Assembly (NCBI GenBank): GCA_963772315.1
Contig: CAVYWJ010000003.1
Span: 2,418,001 to 2,482,000 of the forward strand
Source of the DNA: Haliangium sp963772315
GTDB lineage: Bacteria; Myxococcota_A; Polyangia; Haliangiales; Haliangiaceae
Length of the DNA stretch: 64,000 bases
Direction: 5' to 3'
Shown: positions 43,502 through 56,774 of the stretch, one piece after another
Numbering within the stretch: the first letter of the stretch is position 1
Layout: each line of letters starts with the position of its first letter
The notes under the pieces: model-generated
What the model saw: only the letters and a program-made list of their open reading frames with translations
What the model was told of the DNA's origin: nothing
Databases searched by the model: none
Program-made: the position numbers and the translations under genes

Positions 43502-45647
43502 GCCCGGCACAAGCAAGCGATCAGGCGGTGGCCAGGCCGCCGCAGCCGCGAGGCGAACCGGGCACGCAGGCGACGAGCGCCAGGCTGCCTGTGCAGCGCC
43601 GGCCGGGCACGGGCGGCGCCCCGGCAGTATCGCCGGGCCGGGCCGCGGGAACCTCCCGGGTGCGAGCCATCGAGGGACCGCTGCGACCGGGGGAGCGGCA
43701 GGTCTCGGGCGATGTGGAGGTCGAGCAGCGAAGCGCCGAGCGCGCGGTGATCCGACGCGGCGACGACGTGATCACGATCGAGGGGAGTCGTCACCGCAAC
43801 GAGGGCTACGCGTTCCACATCGAGGCCGCGAACGCCGATGCAGGGCAGCGCGTGGCGCGCATCGCGGCCACGGTCGATGTCGCGATCCACGAGGAGCACG
43901 GCGAGGGGAGCGCTCGGGCTGGTGTGTCACGTGAATCGCGTGGCCGAGCCGGCGCTGGCGCGCACGGTGGCGTCTGCGTCCGCGCGGTCGGGCATGGGCG
44001 AGATCCTCGAGCTGCGGGGTGCGCGCGGCGCCACGCTCACGCTCGATAGCTGCGTGCTGAATATCGACCGCAAGGGCGCCGACGCGCGGTTCGCGTACTC
44101 GATCGATCCAGTGTGGTCGGGGGTGGATGGGCGCGAGCGCATCGTGCACATCGTGGCCACGCCGGGCGTGAGCGTGGAGGCCAGGGAGGCGACCATGGGC
44201 ACCCTCATGGAGGAAGCGGACGGCGGCGGGACAGGCTACGAACGCATGCTCGTGCCGCACCTGGTGCACGTGCAGGATCCTGCGCTGGTGCCGGCGCAGG
44301 GCACGGTCATCGATCCCAAGCGCTACCTGCACGCGCAGCGTATTGGTGGCATCTCGCACCGCTCGGAGCGGCACAGCCTGCTGGCCATGACCGGCACTGA
44401 CGGCGTCACTCTCCGCGAGAGCGTGACCGGCGCGGGCGTGCGCATCGCGGCGCGTGATCCCAAGGTGGGTGCGCGCTTCGCGTATCAGATCGTCACGCCG
44501 GACCAGAAGCGCGAGATCAACGGCAAGACCGAGATCCGCGTGCTCACGGGTCCGGGCGTGGACATCGAGCTTCCTCGAAGCCGGGCTGCGCCCACCGATG
44601 GGGCCGACGCCGGATTCGCTGGGCGCGAGCAACGTGGAGCTGGTGCTCTACCAGACCGACGATCCCGCGCAGGTGCCACCGCAGGGCGCGCCGCTGGAGC
44701 GCGAGTTCCTGGAGAGCGTGGGCCGCCCGCGTGGCGATCCGCAGATCCAGTACGCGCAACCGACAGGAGGGCAGAGCGTGGCCCTGGCCGTGGCCGACAC
44801 GGCGACGAGCCTGATCCCGCTCGTGGGCGACGCGGCGGATCTGGCCGAGCTTGGCAAGGCCCTGGCCACGGGCACGGACCGCCACGGGCGTCCCGTGTCC
44901 GCGTTCGACATGGCGGTCCTCGGCATCGCTGCATTGATTCCGCTCGCGAGCGCGGGCGCCCTGCGCGCGGCCGGACGCACCACGCGCGGCGCCGCGCGCA
45001 CGCTCGACGAGCTGGCCGCGAAGCTGGGCAAGACCCGTGATGAGATCGATGTCCTGCTCGTGCGCATCGCCGAGCTCACGGAGCCCGACCGCGCCGCGCT
45101 CGAGCGCGTGAGCCAGGCCCTGCGCACCGGCAAGAATCCACACCCTGACGATCTGCGCCACGTGCGCGAGAGCCTCACGGAGCTCGGCTTCCCCACCGAT
45201 CTCGGCCCTGCTGGCGGTGACATCTTCCTCCACCCGGATATCGCCCCCATGCACGGCATGCACACGCTCGGTGAAGGCCCCGAGGTCAATGGTATACGCG
45301 AGACCTCCCGCCGCGGTGCCGGCATGGCCCGTCCGGTACGGCATCACGCCTTACCGCAAGAGCACCGCCGTTGGTTCGAGGAGCGCGGCTTCGTCGGCAA
45401 GCTCGACATCGACAACTTCACCGTCGAGCTCGACGAAGCCATGCACCAGGCCCTTCACGGCGGCGGCGATTGGCGCCTCGGCCGTGCCTGGGCCGAGGAG
45501 TGGAATCAAAGCGTGATGTCTATGCTCAAGGGATACGAAGCCCGCATCGGGCGACACCTGAAGGTAGGAGAGATCATCGAGATGGTTAGAGGGCTCATGA
45601 TCAAGGAAAACATAGACAAGCCTTTCCGACCCTATAAGGGACAGTGA
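43480..45647 (+). CDS. Polymorphic toxin, full-length, with pre-toxin region and HNH-like tip (two apparent frameshifts)
   Basis: Corrected length about 721 residues from ATG 43480 (MGNEQERRPAQASDQ). The N-terminus is disordered and Pro/Arg-rich with LPVQRRPG. Residues ~70-400 are a beta-rich repeated domain (VAIHEEHGEGALGLVCHV..., and a second and third similar block). Around 450-520 there is a pre-toxin-like hydrophobic segment (TSLIPLVGDAADLAELGKAL...DMAVLGIAALIPLASAG) resembling the PT-TG motif. The C-terminal ~100 residues (VRHHALPQEHRRWFEERGF, DIDNFTVELDEAMHQALHGGGDW) look like the HH/HNH-type nuclease tip seen in myxobacterial polymorphic toxins (SitA5/DUF2380-like, from memory). Frame changes are needed at 43905-43911 (GAGGGGAG, one G too many) and 44567-44573 (GAGCTTC for GAGCTC). 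Immunity genes follow immediately. Confidence 0.8.
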
Positions 45648-45649
45648 AT

Positions 45650-46327
45650 ATGAAAGAGGATACATGGCGCGGCGATTGGTTGATCAAGCTCTACCTGCGC
45701 GTATGGGCAAAAGGAGTGCCATCCATGAGCGCGCTCGCAGAGGCACATCCCACCGCGACTACTATAGAGCTGGCGCGTGCGCTGGGCGATGACGTGGCCG
45801 CGACTCAGGTCGAGAGCGCATTGCGTGCCGAGGCGCAGGAAACCAGAGCACTCCGCAAGTTTGCCCGAGATCTGCTGGCTCGTGAAGTGCGCCAATCCTT
45901 CCCCGCGGGGTGGAACGCAAGTGAACAATTTACATTCGAGCGTTCGCGCGTATATGCAAGCTGGTCTTTCGGTGTGGAAAGCTTCATTGACGAACTGACG
46001 TATGATGCGGTCTGGAGTTCACTGAAGCAGCTCGCCCCGATCGGCTGGTTACCAGATGGTCCCGATGACCCCATCATGGAGCGAGCCTTCGCGGGGGTCC
46101 GCATCGACGGCGAGGCTGCAGGCAGTCAGATCGGCGTCATCTCGGGAATGGGGCGGCCCTGGCCGGGGGACTGGGATCTGGTGGTGATGGGCGAGCTGCA
46201 GACGCTGGAGCAGCGACTCGGGCGGCGCTTGCAGCCGGAGGAGATCCTGGAAGTCGTCGGCGCGCTCATGAAGAAGTACGACATCGACAAGCCGTTCGAG
46301 CCACTGGCAGGAGCGGCGCATGAGTGA
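45650..46327 (+). CDS. Chimeric immunity protein carrying a toxin-like C-terminal tail
   Basis: A 225-residue protein starting at ATG 45650, 2 bp after the toxin stop, with AAGGGA as RBS. Residues ~5-150 are homologous to the next gene (WRGDWLIKLYL.../ARALGDDVAATQVES.../GWLPDGPDDPIM against WQGDWPGRIQE.../AAELGDDVAAIQVER.../GWLPAGAYDPIL), so this is an immunity-type domain. Residues ~175-225 instead match the end of the toxin: EEILEVVGALMKKYDIDKPF against GEIIEMVRGLMIKENIDKPF. The gene looks like a fusion of an immunity gene with the remnant tail of a displaced toxin cassette. Base composition is lower in GC at its start, which suggests recent transfer. Confidence 0.85.
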   Translation: MKEDTWRGDWLIKLYLRVWAKGVPSMSALAEAHPTATTIELARALGDDVAATQVESALRAEAQETRALRKFARDLLAREVRQSFPAGWNASEQFTFERSRVYASWSFGVESFIDELTYDAVWSSLKQLAPIGWLPDGPDDPIMERAFAGVRIDGEAAGSQIGVISGMGRPWPGDWDLVVMGELQTLEQRLGRRLQPEEILEVVGALMKKYDIDKPFEPLAGAAHE

Positions 46328-46817
46328 GCAGACCTGGCAGGGCGACTGGCCGGGTCGGATCCAGGAGCGCGCGCGGGCTTTGGGATTCGACTCCGTGTCC
46401 GCATTCGCGAGCGCGCGACCCATGGCGACCCTGATGGAGCTCGCGGCCGAGCTGGGCGACGATGTGGCTGCGATTCAAGTCGAGAGAATGCTTCGTCTGG
46501 AGGCGGTGAAGACGGGAGACGTTAACCGGTTCTCGCGCGACCTGCTGGCGCGCTACCTGCGTGAACGGCTCCCCCGGGGCTGGAGGAACCACGAGCGGTT
46601 CGAGTTCCAGCGAGCATGGATGTTCGCGAGCTGGTCCACGGCCATGGACCAGCTCATCAATGATGCGACCCGTGATCGGGTCTGGAACTTCCTGGAGCAC
46701 GCCGATATCCCCGTCGGCTGGCTGCCCGCAGGTGCCTATGATCCCATCCTCACCCGCAACATACGCTCGGACGCCGCCGGCCCACACCTCCGTGATGGCG
46801 CGGTGGATGAGTCGTAA
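46320..46817 (+). CDS. Immunity protein, paralogue of the preceding gene
   Basis: A 165-residue protein overlapping the previous gene by 8 bp. It has the same fold-defining blocks as the other two immunity genes: an N-terminal WQGDW, the GDDVAAIQVERMLRLEA helix, a FEFQRAWMFASWSTAMDQ block, and the ending DIPVGWLPAGAYDPIL. No signal peptide, so it is a cytoplasmic neutraliser. Its C-terminus (RNIRSDAAGPHLRDGAVDES) extends past the end of its paralogues and runs toward the duplicated leader at 46831, possibly readthrough from the recombination junction. The toxin partner is presumably an ancestral tip now lost. Confidence 0.85.
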   Translation: MSEQTWQGDWPGRIQERARALGFDSVSAFASARPMATLMELAAELGDDVAAIQVERMLRLEAVKTGDVNRFSRDLLARYLRERLPRGWRNHERFEFQRAWMFASWSTAMDQLINDATRDRVWNFLEHADIPVGWLPAGAYDPILTRNIRSDAAGPHLRDGAVDES

Positions 46818-46830
46818 TGAGGTCTTCGCG

Positions 46831-47070
46831 GCTGGAAGAGAGTGTCGTCGCGGCGGCTCGGTAGAGGCGACGATCCGTGCCACCAACGAGCTACCGAGCC
46901 GCCGCGCGACCAGTGCATCATCGGTGAGCCACTGGTCGTGCGGTAATAATGCGGCACGTCGATAGTGCCGGGCGGTGGTGCGGCGCGCCGGTCTTGCTCG
47001 ATCGTGCGATTCTGGCGACGAGATCGCGCCGGGGCTACGATGGCGGCCATGGGTAACGAGAAGGAGGGGC
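46831..47070 (+). repeat. Leader duplication, copy B, with perfect 14-bp inverted repeat
   Basis: A second copy of the 43268-43501 leader. Here 46851-46864 (CGGCGGCTCGGTAG) pairs perfectly with 46891-46904 across a 26-bp loop. Its conservation in two copies suggests a functional hairpin (operator, attenuator or terminator) rather than chance. Confidence 0.8.
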
Positions 47071-47385
47071 GCCCGCCTGCCAGGACACCGGCAAGCGATC
47101 CCGGCGTGGCCCGGCCGCCGCGGCCGCGAGGCGAACCGGGCACGGAGGCGACGAGCGCGAAGCTGCCGGTGCAGCGCCGTCCGGGCACGGGCGGCGACCC
47201 GGCAGCAGCACCGGACCGCGCTGCAGCAACCTCGCGAGTGCCAGCCATCGAGGGCCGCTGCGACCGGGCGAGCGGCAGGTCTCGGGTGATGTCGAGGTCG
47301 AGCAGCTCGGCGCCGAGCGCGCGGTGATCCGGCGCGGCGACGACGTGATCACCATCGAGGGGAGTCGTCACCGCAACTGAAGGCC
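47049..47385 (+). pseudogene. Duplicated N-terminal fragment of the polymorphic toxin
   Basis: ATG 47049 begins MGNEKEGRPPARTPASDPG, closely parallel to the toxin start at 43480, and continues through LPVQRRPGTGGDPAAAP and ATSRVPAIEG. One base is then missing relative to copy A at about 47251 (GAGGGCCG where copy A has GAGGGACCG). After that, copy-A-like sequence (DDVITIEGSRHRN) runs in another frame and ends abruptly in TGA at the junction with the toxin-tip sequence at ~47381. It is a truncated cassette head, with the middle ~1.5 kb of the toxin deleted. Confidence 0.8.
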
Positions 47386-47429
47386 CCGAGGTCAATGGTA
47401 TACGCGAGACCTCCCGCCGCGGCGCTGGC

Positions 47430-47759
47430 GTGGCCCGGCCCGTGCGCCATCACATCTTGCCCCAGGAGCACCGCAAGTGGTTCGAGGAGCGCGGCTTCGT
47501 CGGCAAGCTCGATATCGACAACTTCACCATCGAGCTCGACGAGGCTGCACATCAGGCGCTGCACGGCGGCGGCGATTGGCGCCTGGGCCGTGCTTGGCCC
47601 GGGGAGTGGAATCGAACCGTAATGGAGCGGCTACAAAGCGCAGAAAGGGATCGGGGAAGACGTATGACCCCGGACGAAATCATCCGAGAAGTTGAATCTC
47701 TGATGCGAAAATTCAAGATCCGTGGGCCGTTCAAGCCCTATAAGGAGAGGCCGAGATGA
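47430..47759 (+). CDS. Orphan toxin tip (HNH-like)
   Basis: A 109-residue orphan C-terminal toxin domain. Homology with the full-length toxin begins at about 47383 (EGPEVNGIRETSRRGAG) and continues through VRHHILPQEHRKWFEERGF, DIDNFTIELDEAAHQALHGG, GDWRLGRAWPGEWN and a diverged tail (DEIIREVESLMRKFKIRGPF). The only usable in-frame start is GTG 47430. The frame opposes that of the N-terminal fragment just upstream, so it is probably silent unless rescued by recombination. It overlaps the next immunity gene by 4 bp (ATGA), which still looks like a functional toxin/immunity junction. This is the classic orphan-cassette pattern of polymorphic toxin loci. Confidence 0.82.
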   Translation: MARPVRHHILPQEHRKWFEERGFVGKLDIDNFTIELDEAAHQALHGGGDWRLGRAWPGEWNRTVMERLQSAERDRGRRMTPDEIIREVESLMRKFKIRGPFKPYKERPR

Positions 47760-48091
47760 CAAGCGCTTGGCAGGGAAACTGGGCCAAGCGAATCTACCGA
47801 TACGTGGAGGAACGTGGGTTCGAGTCAGTGACGGATTTCGCTGCCCACTATCCACTCTTCTCAACGATAGACCTAGCTGATCTGCTCGGTGAGGACGTGG
47901 CTGGCGTGCAGCTCGAGAGCCTCTGGTACATGGAGGCTGCGCGTCACGGAGCCTTGCACTGGTTTGTGCGGGACTTACTGGTCAGGCAATTACATGAGTG
48001 CATGCCAAACGTGGGGCGTGGGTACGGACGATGAGTTTGCATACGTTCGAAGCATATCGTATGGACGTTGGATATCGTCGCTTGATGGAGC

Positions 48092-50016
<1,925 letters not shown>

Positions 50017-50176
50017 CCACGCGAGATTGTAGCTGAATCGCACACCGGATCGGCAATGCTGCGACAGACAATCGACCACCTCGCGGCCACGCCCCGGGAG
50101 CACGTCGCGAACCGAGGCTCGTGCGCTGGTCCCGATGTCTTGCTTCGCGCCGGCTCTCGTGCCTTACACTCGCGGC

Positions 50177-51298
<1,122 letters not shown>

Positions 51299-51355
51299 GT
51301 CCAGCGCCGCCGCGCGGCTCGAAGCGCGCACGTTGTCCGTGATAGCGTTTCCGCG

Positions 51356-52660
<1,305 letters not shown>

Positions 52661-52709
52661 GCCGCGCCCGGTCTGGGCAAGCCGGGACCGTGTGATAGAT
52701 TGCCGCATC

Positions 52710-53270
52710 ATGGCCAGCAAGCAAGACAAGGCGCCGGTCTGGGTCACGCCCGAGCGCGGTCCCGTCATCATGATGCCCAGGCCCGCTCTCATGGCCTGGG
52801 GCGGTGTGGAGACGCCGCGCAACGGCCGCGTGATCGAGGCGCGCTCGCGCTGGCGCGAGCCCGATGCGCCGGCCACGGACTACGACCGCGCCTGCGACGT
52901 GCCGGCCCCGGCCGGTGTCATCGACGTCAACGGTCAACACGCGCTGGTGATGGGCGATGCACCGCTCGCCACCACCTGGATTCCCAGGTCTGCGGGCGGC
53001 GTGCTCGTGCGCGGCACGAGCGGCGACAGCCGCGATCCGTCCATGCCATCGCGTCAGACCCTCGACTTCATCGACTGGCAGCCGCTGGACGTGACCATCA
53101 CCAGCCGCGAGTCCTCGTGGATGCTCTTCGACGCCGCGTTTCCGGGCTGGGAGCTCGACTTCTCGTGCGCGCTCTCGCTCCACCCCGGCACATACTCGGT
53201 GTGGCAAGGCACGCACGAGAACACCCGCTATCCCCTGCAGCTCATCCAGCTGACCCGCGAGCCCAGGTGA
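52710..53270 (+). CDS. Imm21-like immunity protein
   Basis: A 186-residue soluble protein starting MASKQDKAPVWVTPERGPVI. The features PVIMMPRPALMAWGG, DYDRACDVPAPAGVIDV, HALVMGDAPLATTWIP and a C-terminal beta-rich block ending YPLQLIQLTREPR match what I remember of the Imm21 immunity family from polymorphic toxin loci. No toxin is adjacent in the window, so it would be an orphan immunity gene protecting against a foreign toxin, or a co-opted protein. A short 50-bp gap separates it from the dehydrogenase gene. No signal peptide. Confidence 0.75.
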   Translation: MASKQDKAPVWVTPERGPVIMMPRPALMAWGGVETPRNGRVIEARSRWREPDAPATDYDRACDVPAPAGVIDVNGQHALVMGDAPLATTWIPRSAGGVLVRGTSGDSRDPSMPSRQTLDFIDWQPLDVTITSRESSWMLFDAAFPGWELDFSCALSLHPGTYSVWQGTHENTRYPLQLIQLTREPR

Positions 53271-53303
53271 GCCGCGGCGCAGCGCCGCCTGGCCACGCCC
53301 GCG

Positions 53304-54623
53304 CTACTCGGGCGGAAACAGGAATTTGACCACGTCCGGGAAGCGCATGGCCCAGTAGGTCTCGTTGTGGCGCGCTTCCGCGGCCTCGACGACCTTCAGG
53401 TCGGTGTCGAGCACGAAGCCCTGCTCGACCAGCGCGGCCCGCATGGCGCGCAGCTGATCGATGTTGTCATCGATGCCGTTCCGCGGATCCTCGTCCACGG
53501 TCATGCCGTCCTCCAGCGTGCCCATGTCCATGTACACGCGCACCGCGGGCTTGTCGCCGGCCGCCTGGGCGTGACGCAGCATGTGCTGGTCGTCCCACCA
53601 CAGCGACGGAGACAGCGCCGCGATCTGTCCGAACACGTCGTCGTGCTCGTACGCGGCGTAGAGCGACATCAGCCCGCCCAGCGACGAGCCCGCCAGCGCG
53701 CGGCCCGCGGGCGTGGCCAGCGTGCGGTACGTCTGGTCGATGTACGGGATCAGCGTGCCCACGATCGCCTGCAGGTGCGCGATGCCCTGGCCGCCGTCGC
53801 GCTCGGGGTCGGGCCACGGCGTGTACTCGGGGACGCGCTGCTCGCCGCCGTTGTCCACTGCCACCACGATGATCGGACGCACGTCCTCGGCCGGGATGAG
53901 CGTCTCCAGGGTCTCGTCGACCTTCCACTCACCGGCGAAGCTGGTGGCGTCGTCGAACACGTTCTGGCCGTCGAACATGTACAGCACCGGGTAGCGCGCC
54001 TCGGTGTCCGTGCCGTAGCCGGGCGGCAGGTACACCCAGATGCGGCGCCCGCCCAGGAAGCCCGGCATGATGGTGGTCTCGATGTCGCCCGTGATCGTGC
54101 TCGGCGGCGGCGTGCCGTCGGACCAGCGCACGACCGTGAATTCCTGCGTGCCGCTGGCCTCGACCGTCAGCAAGCGATTGTCGATCTCCTCGCCCCCGGC
54201 GCCCTTCTCCACGGTCTCCCACGAGCCGCGGGTGAACTTGAACTCGAGGTTGGTCTCACGCTCGAACGCCAGCGTGATCGCGTAGCGGCCGTCGTCCTGG
54301 CGCGTGAGCTCGTGGCTGGCGCTGCCCGGGTCCCACGCCTGGAAGTTCCCGGCGATGTGCACCTTGCTCCCGGCCGGCGTGTTCTCGGGCACGGTGACCA
54401 GGAACGTCACCTGCGCCAGGTTGGGATCGAGCTCCAGCCGGGCATCCGGCCCGAGCGGAACCTGGGGCGCGAGGTTGTCGCCGCAGGCGCCCACGGCCAG
54501 GACTGCGGCCACGAGGCCAGTCAGCCCAGTCAGGCTGCCGGCCAGGCCGGGCACGGTTGCAGCGAATCCGGCTTGCGTGGTCTCGCGACCATCGGATCGA
54601 GACGTTCGATACAGCGCGCTCAT
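53304..54623 (-). CDS. Secreted esterase with starch-binding-like N-terminal domain (Fes/esterase D type)
   Basis: A 439-residue lipoprotein or secreted hydrolase. N-terminal lipoprotein signal MSALYRTS...GLVAAVLAVGACGDN. Residues ~65-150 are an Ig-like/CBM20-type domain (VTFLVTVPENTPAGSKVHIAGNFQAWDPGSAS, YAITLAFERETNLEFKFTRGSWETVEKG). Residues ~180-435 form an alpha/beta-hydrolase of the putative esterase (PF00756-like) family: IWVYLPPGYG, YPVLYMFDGQNVFDD, nucleophile elbow LAGSSLGGLMSLYA (Ser), and a late His in EARHNETYWAMRFPDVVKFL. The closest functions are enterobactin esterase-like or glycan-active esterases. Probably periplasmic or surface-exposed. Confidence 0.9.
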   Translation of the reverse strand: MSALYRTSRSDGRETTQAGFAATVPGLAGSLTGLTGLVAAVLAVGACGDNLAPQVPLGPDARLELDPNLAQVTFLVTVPENTPAGSKVHIAGNFQAWDPGSASHELTRQDDGRYAITLAFERETNLEFKFTRGSWETVEKGAGGEEIDNRLLTVEASGTQEFTVVRWSDGTPPPSTITGDIETTIMPGFLGGRRIWVYLPPGYGTDTEARYPVLYMFDGQNVFDDATSFAGEWKVDETLETLIPAEDVRPIIVVAVDNGGEQRVPEYTPWPDPERDGGQGIAHLQAIVGTLIPYIDQTYRTLATPAGRALAGSSLGGLMSLYAAYEHDDVFGQIAALSPSLWWDDQHMLRHAQAAGDKPAVRVYMDMGTLEDGMTVDEDPRNGIDDNIDQLRAMRAALVEQGFVLDTDLKVVEAAEARHNETYWAMRFPDVVKFLFPPE

Positions 54624-55298
54624 GAAGGCTCCTGGGTCAGCGGCTCCGCGAGACGCGCGAGCCTTGCTCGCTCACACGTCTACTACGGCGTCGCCGGGCC
54701 CAGCAAGCAGCATTCTCGGCGCTGGCGCTGGGCCTGCGTCGTCGCTGGCAGCGCGCGCCACGGCGATCGCCTGCGCGCGCTTGCGACGGCGCCGCCGGGT
54801 GCTCGACTGGCGCGTGGACCGGTTGCGACAGGCCACGGCCAGCTCGATGTGGACGTACTGCACATGATCGACGCCGCGGCGGTGAAACACGCGCGGGCTG
54901 TGGGCCGGCCGGCTGCGCGGGACAGCACGCCCGCCGGAGGACACTTGACGGGAACGGGAAGATTCGAGTGCAGGAGCCATATGCATCGAGTCTTTCAAGT
55001 GCGGTGCCAGTCGCGTACGCGATGAGGACTCGCGCACTTGCACGTGCCGTCGTGACTGTGATCGCAGCGGCGCTCGCAGCCTGGCGCCAAAGCGGCAGCC
55101 CGTCCCGTGCCCGCGCTGCCAACCTGGCAATCGCGCCGGCGTCACGCGTCCCGTGCCCGTGCCGGCCAGCCTGTCCCGCGCCGCTGGCGCCCGTCCCGTG
55201 CCCGCGCTGGCCAGCCTGCAATCACGCTGGCAGCGCCCGTCCCGTGCCCGCGCTGCCAACCTGGCAATCGCGCCGGCGTCGCCTCTCGACGTGCCCGG
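54624..55298. other. Intergenic region with 45-bp direct repeats
   Basis: About 675 bases between the esterase gene (minus, starts 54623) and the P450 gene (minus, ends 55299). I find no convincing gene. It contains a 45-bp exact direct repeat (55099-55143 and 55236-55280), both copies beginning CCCGTCCCGTGCCCGCGCTG, with a further partial copy between them. Confidence 0.7.
55099..55280 (+). repeat. 45-bp direct repeat, two exact copies plus partial
   Basis: Exact copies at 55099-55143 and 55236-55280 are separated by 92 bp that include a degenerate copy at about 55189. It is a minisatellite-like array downstream of the P450 gene. No CRISPR-like spacing. Confidence 0.85.
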
Positions 55299-56717
55299 CT
55301 ACGCCGGATCGCGCGCGATCACGCGCCCGCGCAGCCCGCCATCGCGCGGCCGCAGCGTCACCGAGGGCCGGAATGCGAGCTTCGTCCCCGCGGGCAGCTG
55401 CACGCGGAAGCGCTGCCCGATGCGCGCCAGCACCAGCACGGCCTCGGTCATGGCGAAGTGATTGCCGATGCAGATGCGCGGCCCGCCGCCGAACGGCAGG
55501 AACGCCATGCGCGGGATGCCGACCGCCCGTTCGGGCAACCAGCGATCCGGATCGAAGCGCTCCGGCGCCGGGAACCAGCGCGGATCGCGATGCAGCACCC
55601 ACTGGCTGACAGCGATCTGCGCGCCGACGTCGAAGCGCTGGCTGCGCAGCGCGAACGGCCGGCGCACCTCGCGACCGAACGCCCAGACCGGCGGATACAG
55701 CCGCATGGCCTCCTTGAGGATGCGCTCCGTGTACACCAGACGCGCGGCCGCATCGCTGGCCGGGAGATCGGGATCCGTGTGCCCGGGCGCGCCCAGCACG
55801 GCCGAGACCTCGTCGTGGAAGCGCGCCTCGATCTCGGAATGCCGGGCCAGCAGATACAGCGCGTGCACCAGGGCCAGGGACGTGGTCTCGTGCCCGGCCA
55901 GGAACAGCGTGATGCACTCGTCGCGCAGCTGCTGGTCGGTCATGCCGGTGCCGCCGTCGTCGCGGGCGGCGAGCAACGCGGCGAGGACATCGTCGCGCAC
56001 GCCGCCGGGCACGTCGCCGGGCGAATCGGGTGACGCGCCCGGCGCAGCGCCGTGCCCCCGGCTGCGGCGCTCGCCGATGATGCGATAGATGATCTTGTCG
56101 ATGCGGCGCACGGCCCGGCGCAGGCGCAGCACGTTGGGCGTGGGCATCCACGGCGGCAAGCGCAGGAGCTGCTCGATGCTGCGCGAGAAGAAGTCGTCGA
56201 GCACGGTCATGGATGCGGCCACGCGCTCGGTGTCGTCCTCGACGTCGGTGCCGAAAAGCACCGAAGCCACGATGTGCAGCGTGATGCGCGACATCTCGGC
56301 GTGCAGGTCCACGTCCATGCCGTCGTGCCAGCGGGCCAGGTTGCGGCCCGCGATCTCGTCCATGGCGGCGGCGTAGCTGCGGATGCGCCTGGGCGTGAAC
56401 GCCGAGGCCATCAGCTTGCGCTGCTTGCGCCACAGCGCGCCCTCGCTGTTGACCAGCCCCTGGCCGAGCACGTGGCTGCCGAGCCGGCGCGTGTCGAGGT
56501 CTTTGATCACGTCGTCCTGGTGCTCGACCAGCAGGCACTCGATGTCGTCTGGCTGCGAGAGCAGGTAGTAGTCTCGACCGAGCATGCGCAGGCACGCGAC
56601 GTCGCCCTGGGCGCGGGCCGCGCGGAGCATGAAGCCGAGCGGATCGCGCAGGAACGCGCGCATGTGACGCAGCCCGAGCAAGCCGGGCGACTCGAACGGA
56701 ACCGGTTCACCACTCAT
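55299..56717 (-). CDS. Cytochrome P450
   Basis: A 472-residue bacterial P450. I-helix oxygen-activation motif LFLAGHETTSLALVH (~274), ExxR pair KEAMRLYPPVW (~333), PERF region FPAPERFDPDRWLPE, and haem-thiolate loop FLPFGGGPRICIGNHFAMTEA with Cys (~413) as the axial ligand. The GHETT and FGGGPRxCIG spacing matches eukaryote-like class II CYPs (CYP110/CYP4-like groups common in myxobacteria). Substrate unknown, probably fatty acid or secondary metabolite. ATG 56717 has a GGAG upstream; a GTG at 56732 is in frame. No ferredoxin partner is adjacent. Confidence 0.95.
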   Translation of the reverse strand: MSGEPVPFESPGLLGLRHMRAFLRDPLGFMLRAARAQGDVACLRMLGRDYYLLSQPDDIECLLVEHQDDVIKDLDTRRLGSHVLGQGLVNSEGALWRKQRKLMASAFTPRRIRSYAAAMDEIAGRNLARWHDGMDVDLHAEMSRITLHIVASVLFGTDVEDDTERVAASMTVLDDFFSRSIEQLLRLPPWMPTPNVLRLRRAVRRIDKIIYRIIGERRSRGHGAAPGASPDSPGDVPGGVRDDVLAALLAARDDGGTGMTDQQLRDECITLFLAGHETTSLALVHALYLLARHSEIEARFHDEVSAVLGAPGHTDPDLPASDAAARLVYTERILKEAMRLYPPVWAFGREVRRPFALRSQRFDVGAQIAVSQWVLHRDPRWFPAPERFDPDRWLPERAVGIPRMAFLPFGGGPRICIGNHFAMTEAVLVLARIGQRFRVQLPAGTKLAFRPSVTLRPRDGGLRGRVIARDPA

Positions 56718-56728
56718 CGGCAGGATCT

Positions 56729-56774
56729 CCACGCGCGCTCAGGCGAGGACACCACGCGCGCTCAGGCGAGGACA
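56729..56774 (+). repeat. Perfect 23-bp tandem duplication at a gene 3' end
   Basis: Two head-to-tail copies of a 23-bp unit (starting CCACGCGCGCTCAGGCGAGG) lie between the P450 start and the PRPP-synthetase-like stop. The second copy contains the last codons and the stop of the latter gene. Confidence 0.9.

Noticed and set aside
55099..55280. Possible CRISPR at the 45-bp repeat
   Set aside because: There are only two exact copies with a degenerate intermediate, and no regular spacer.
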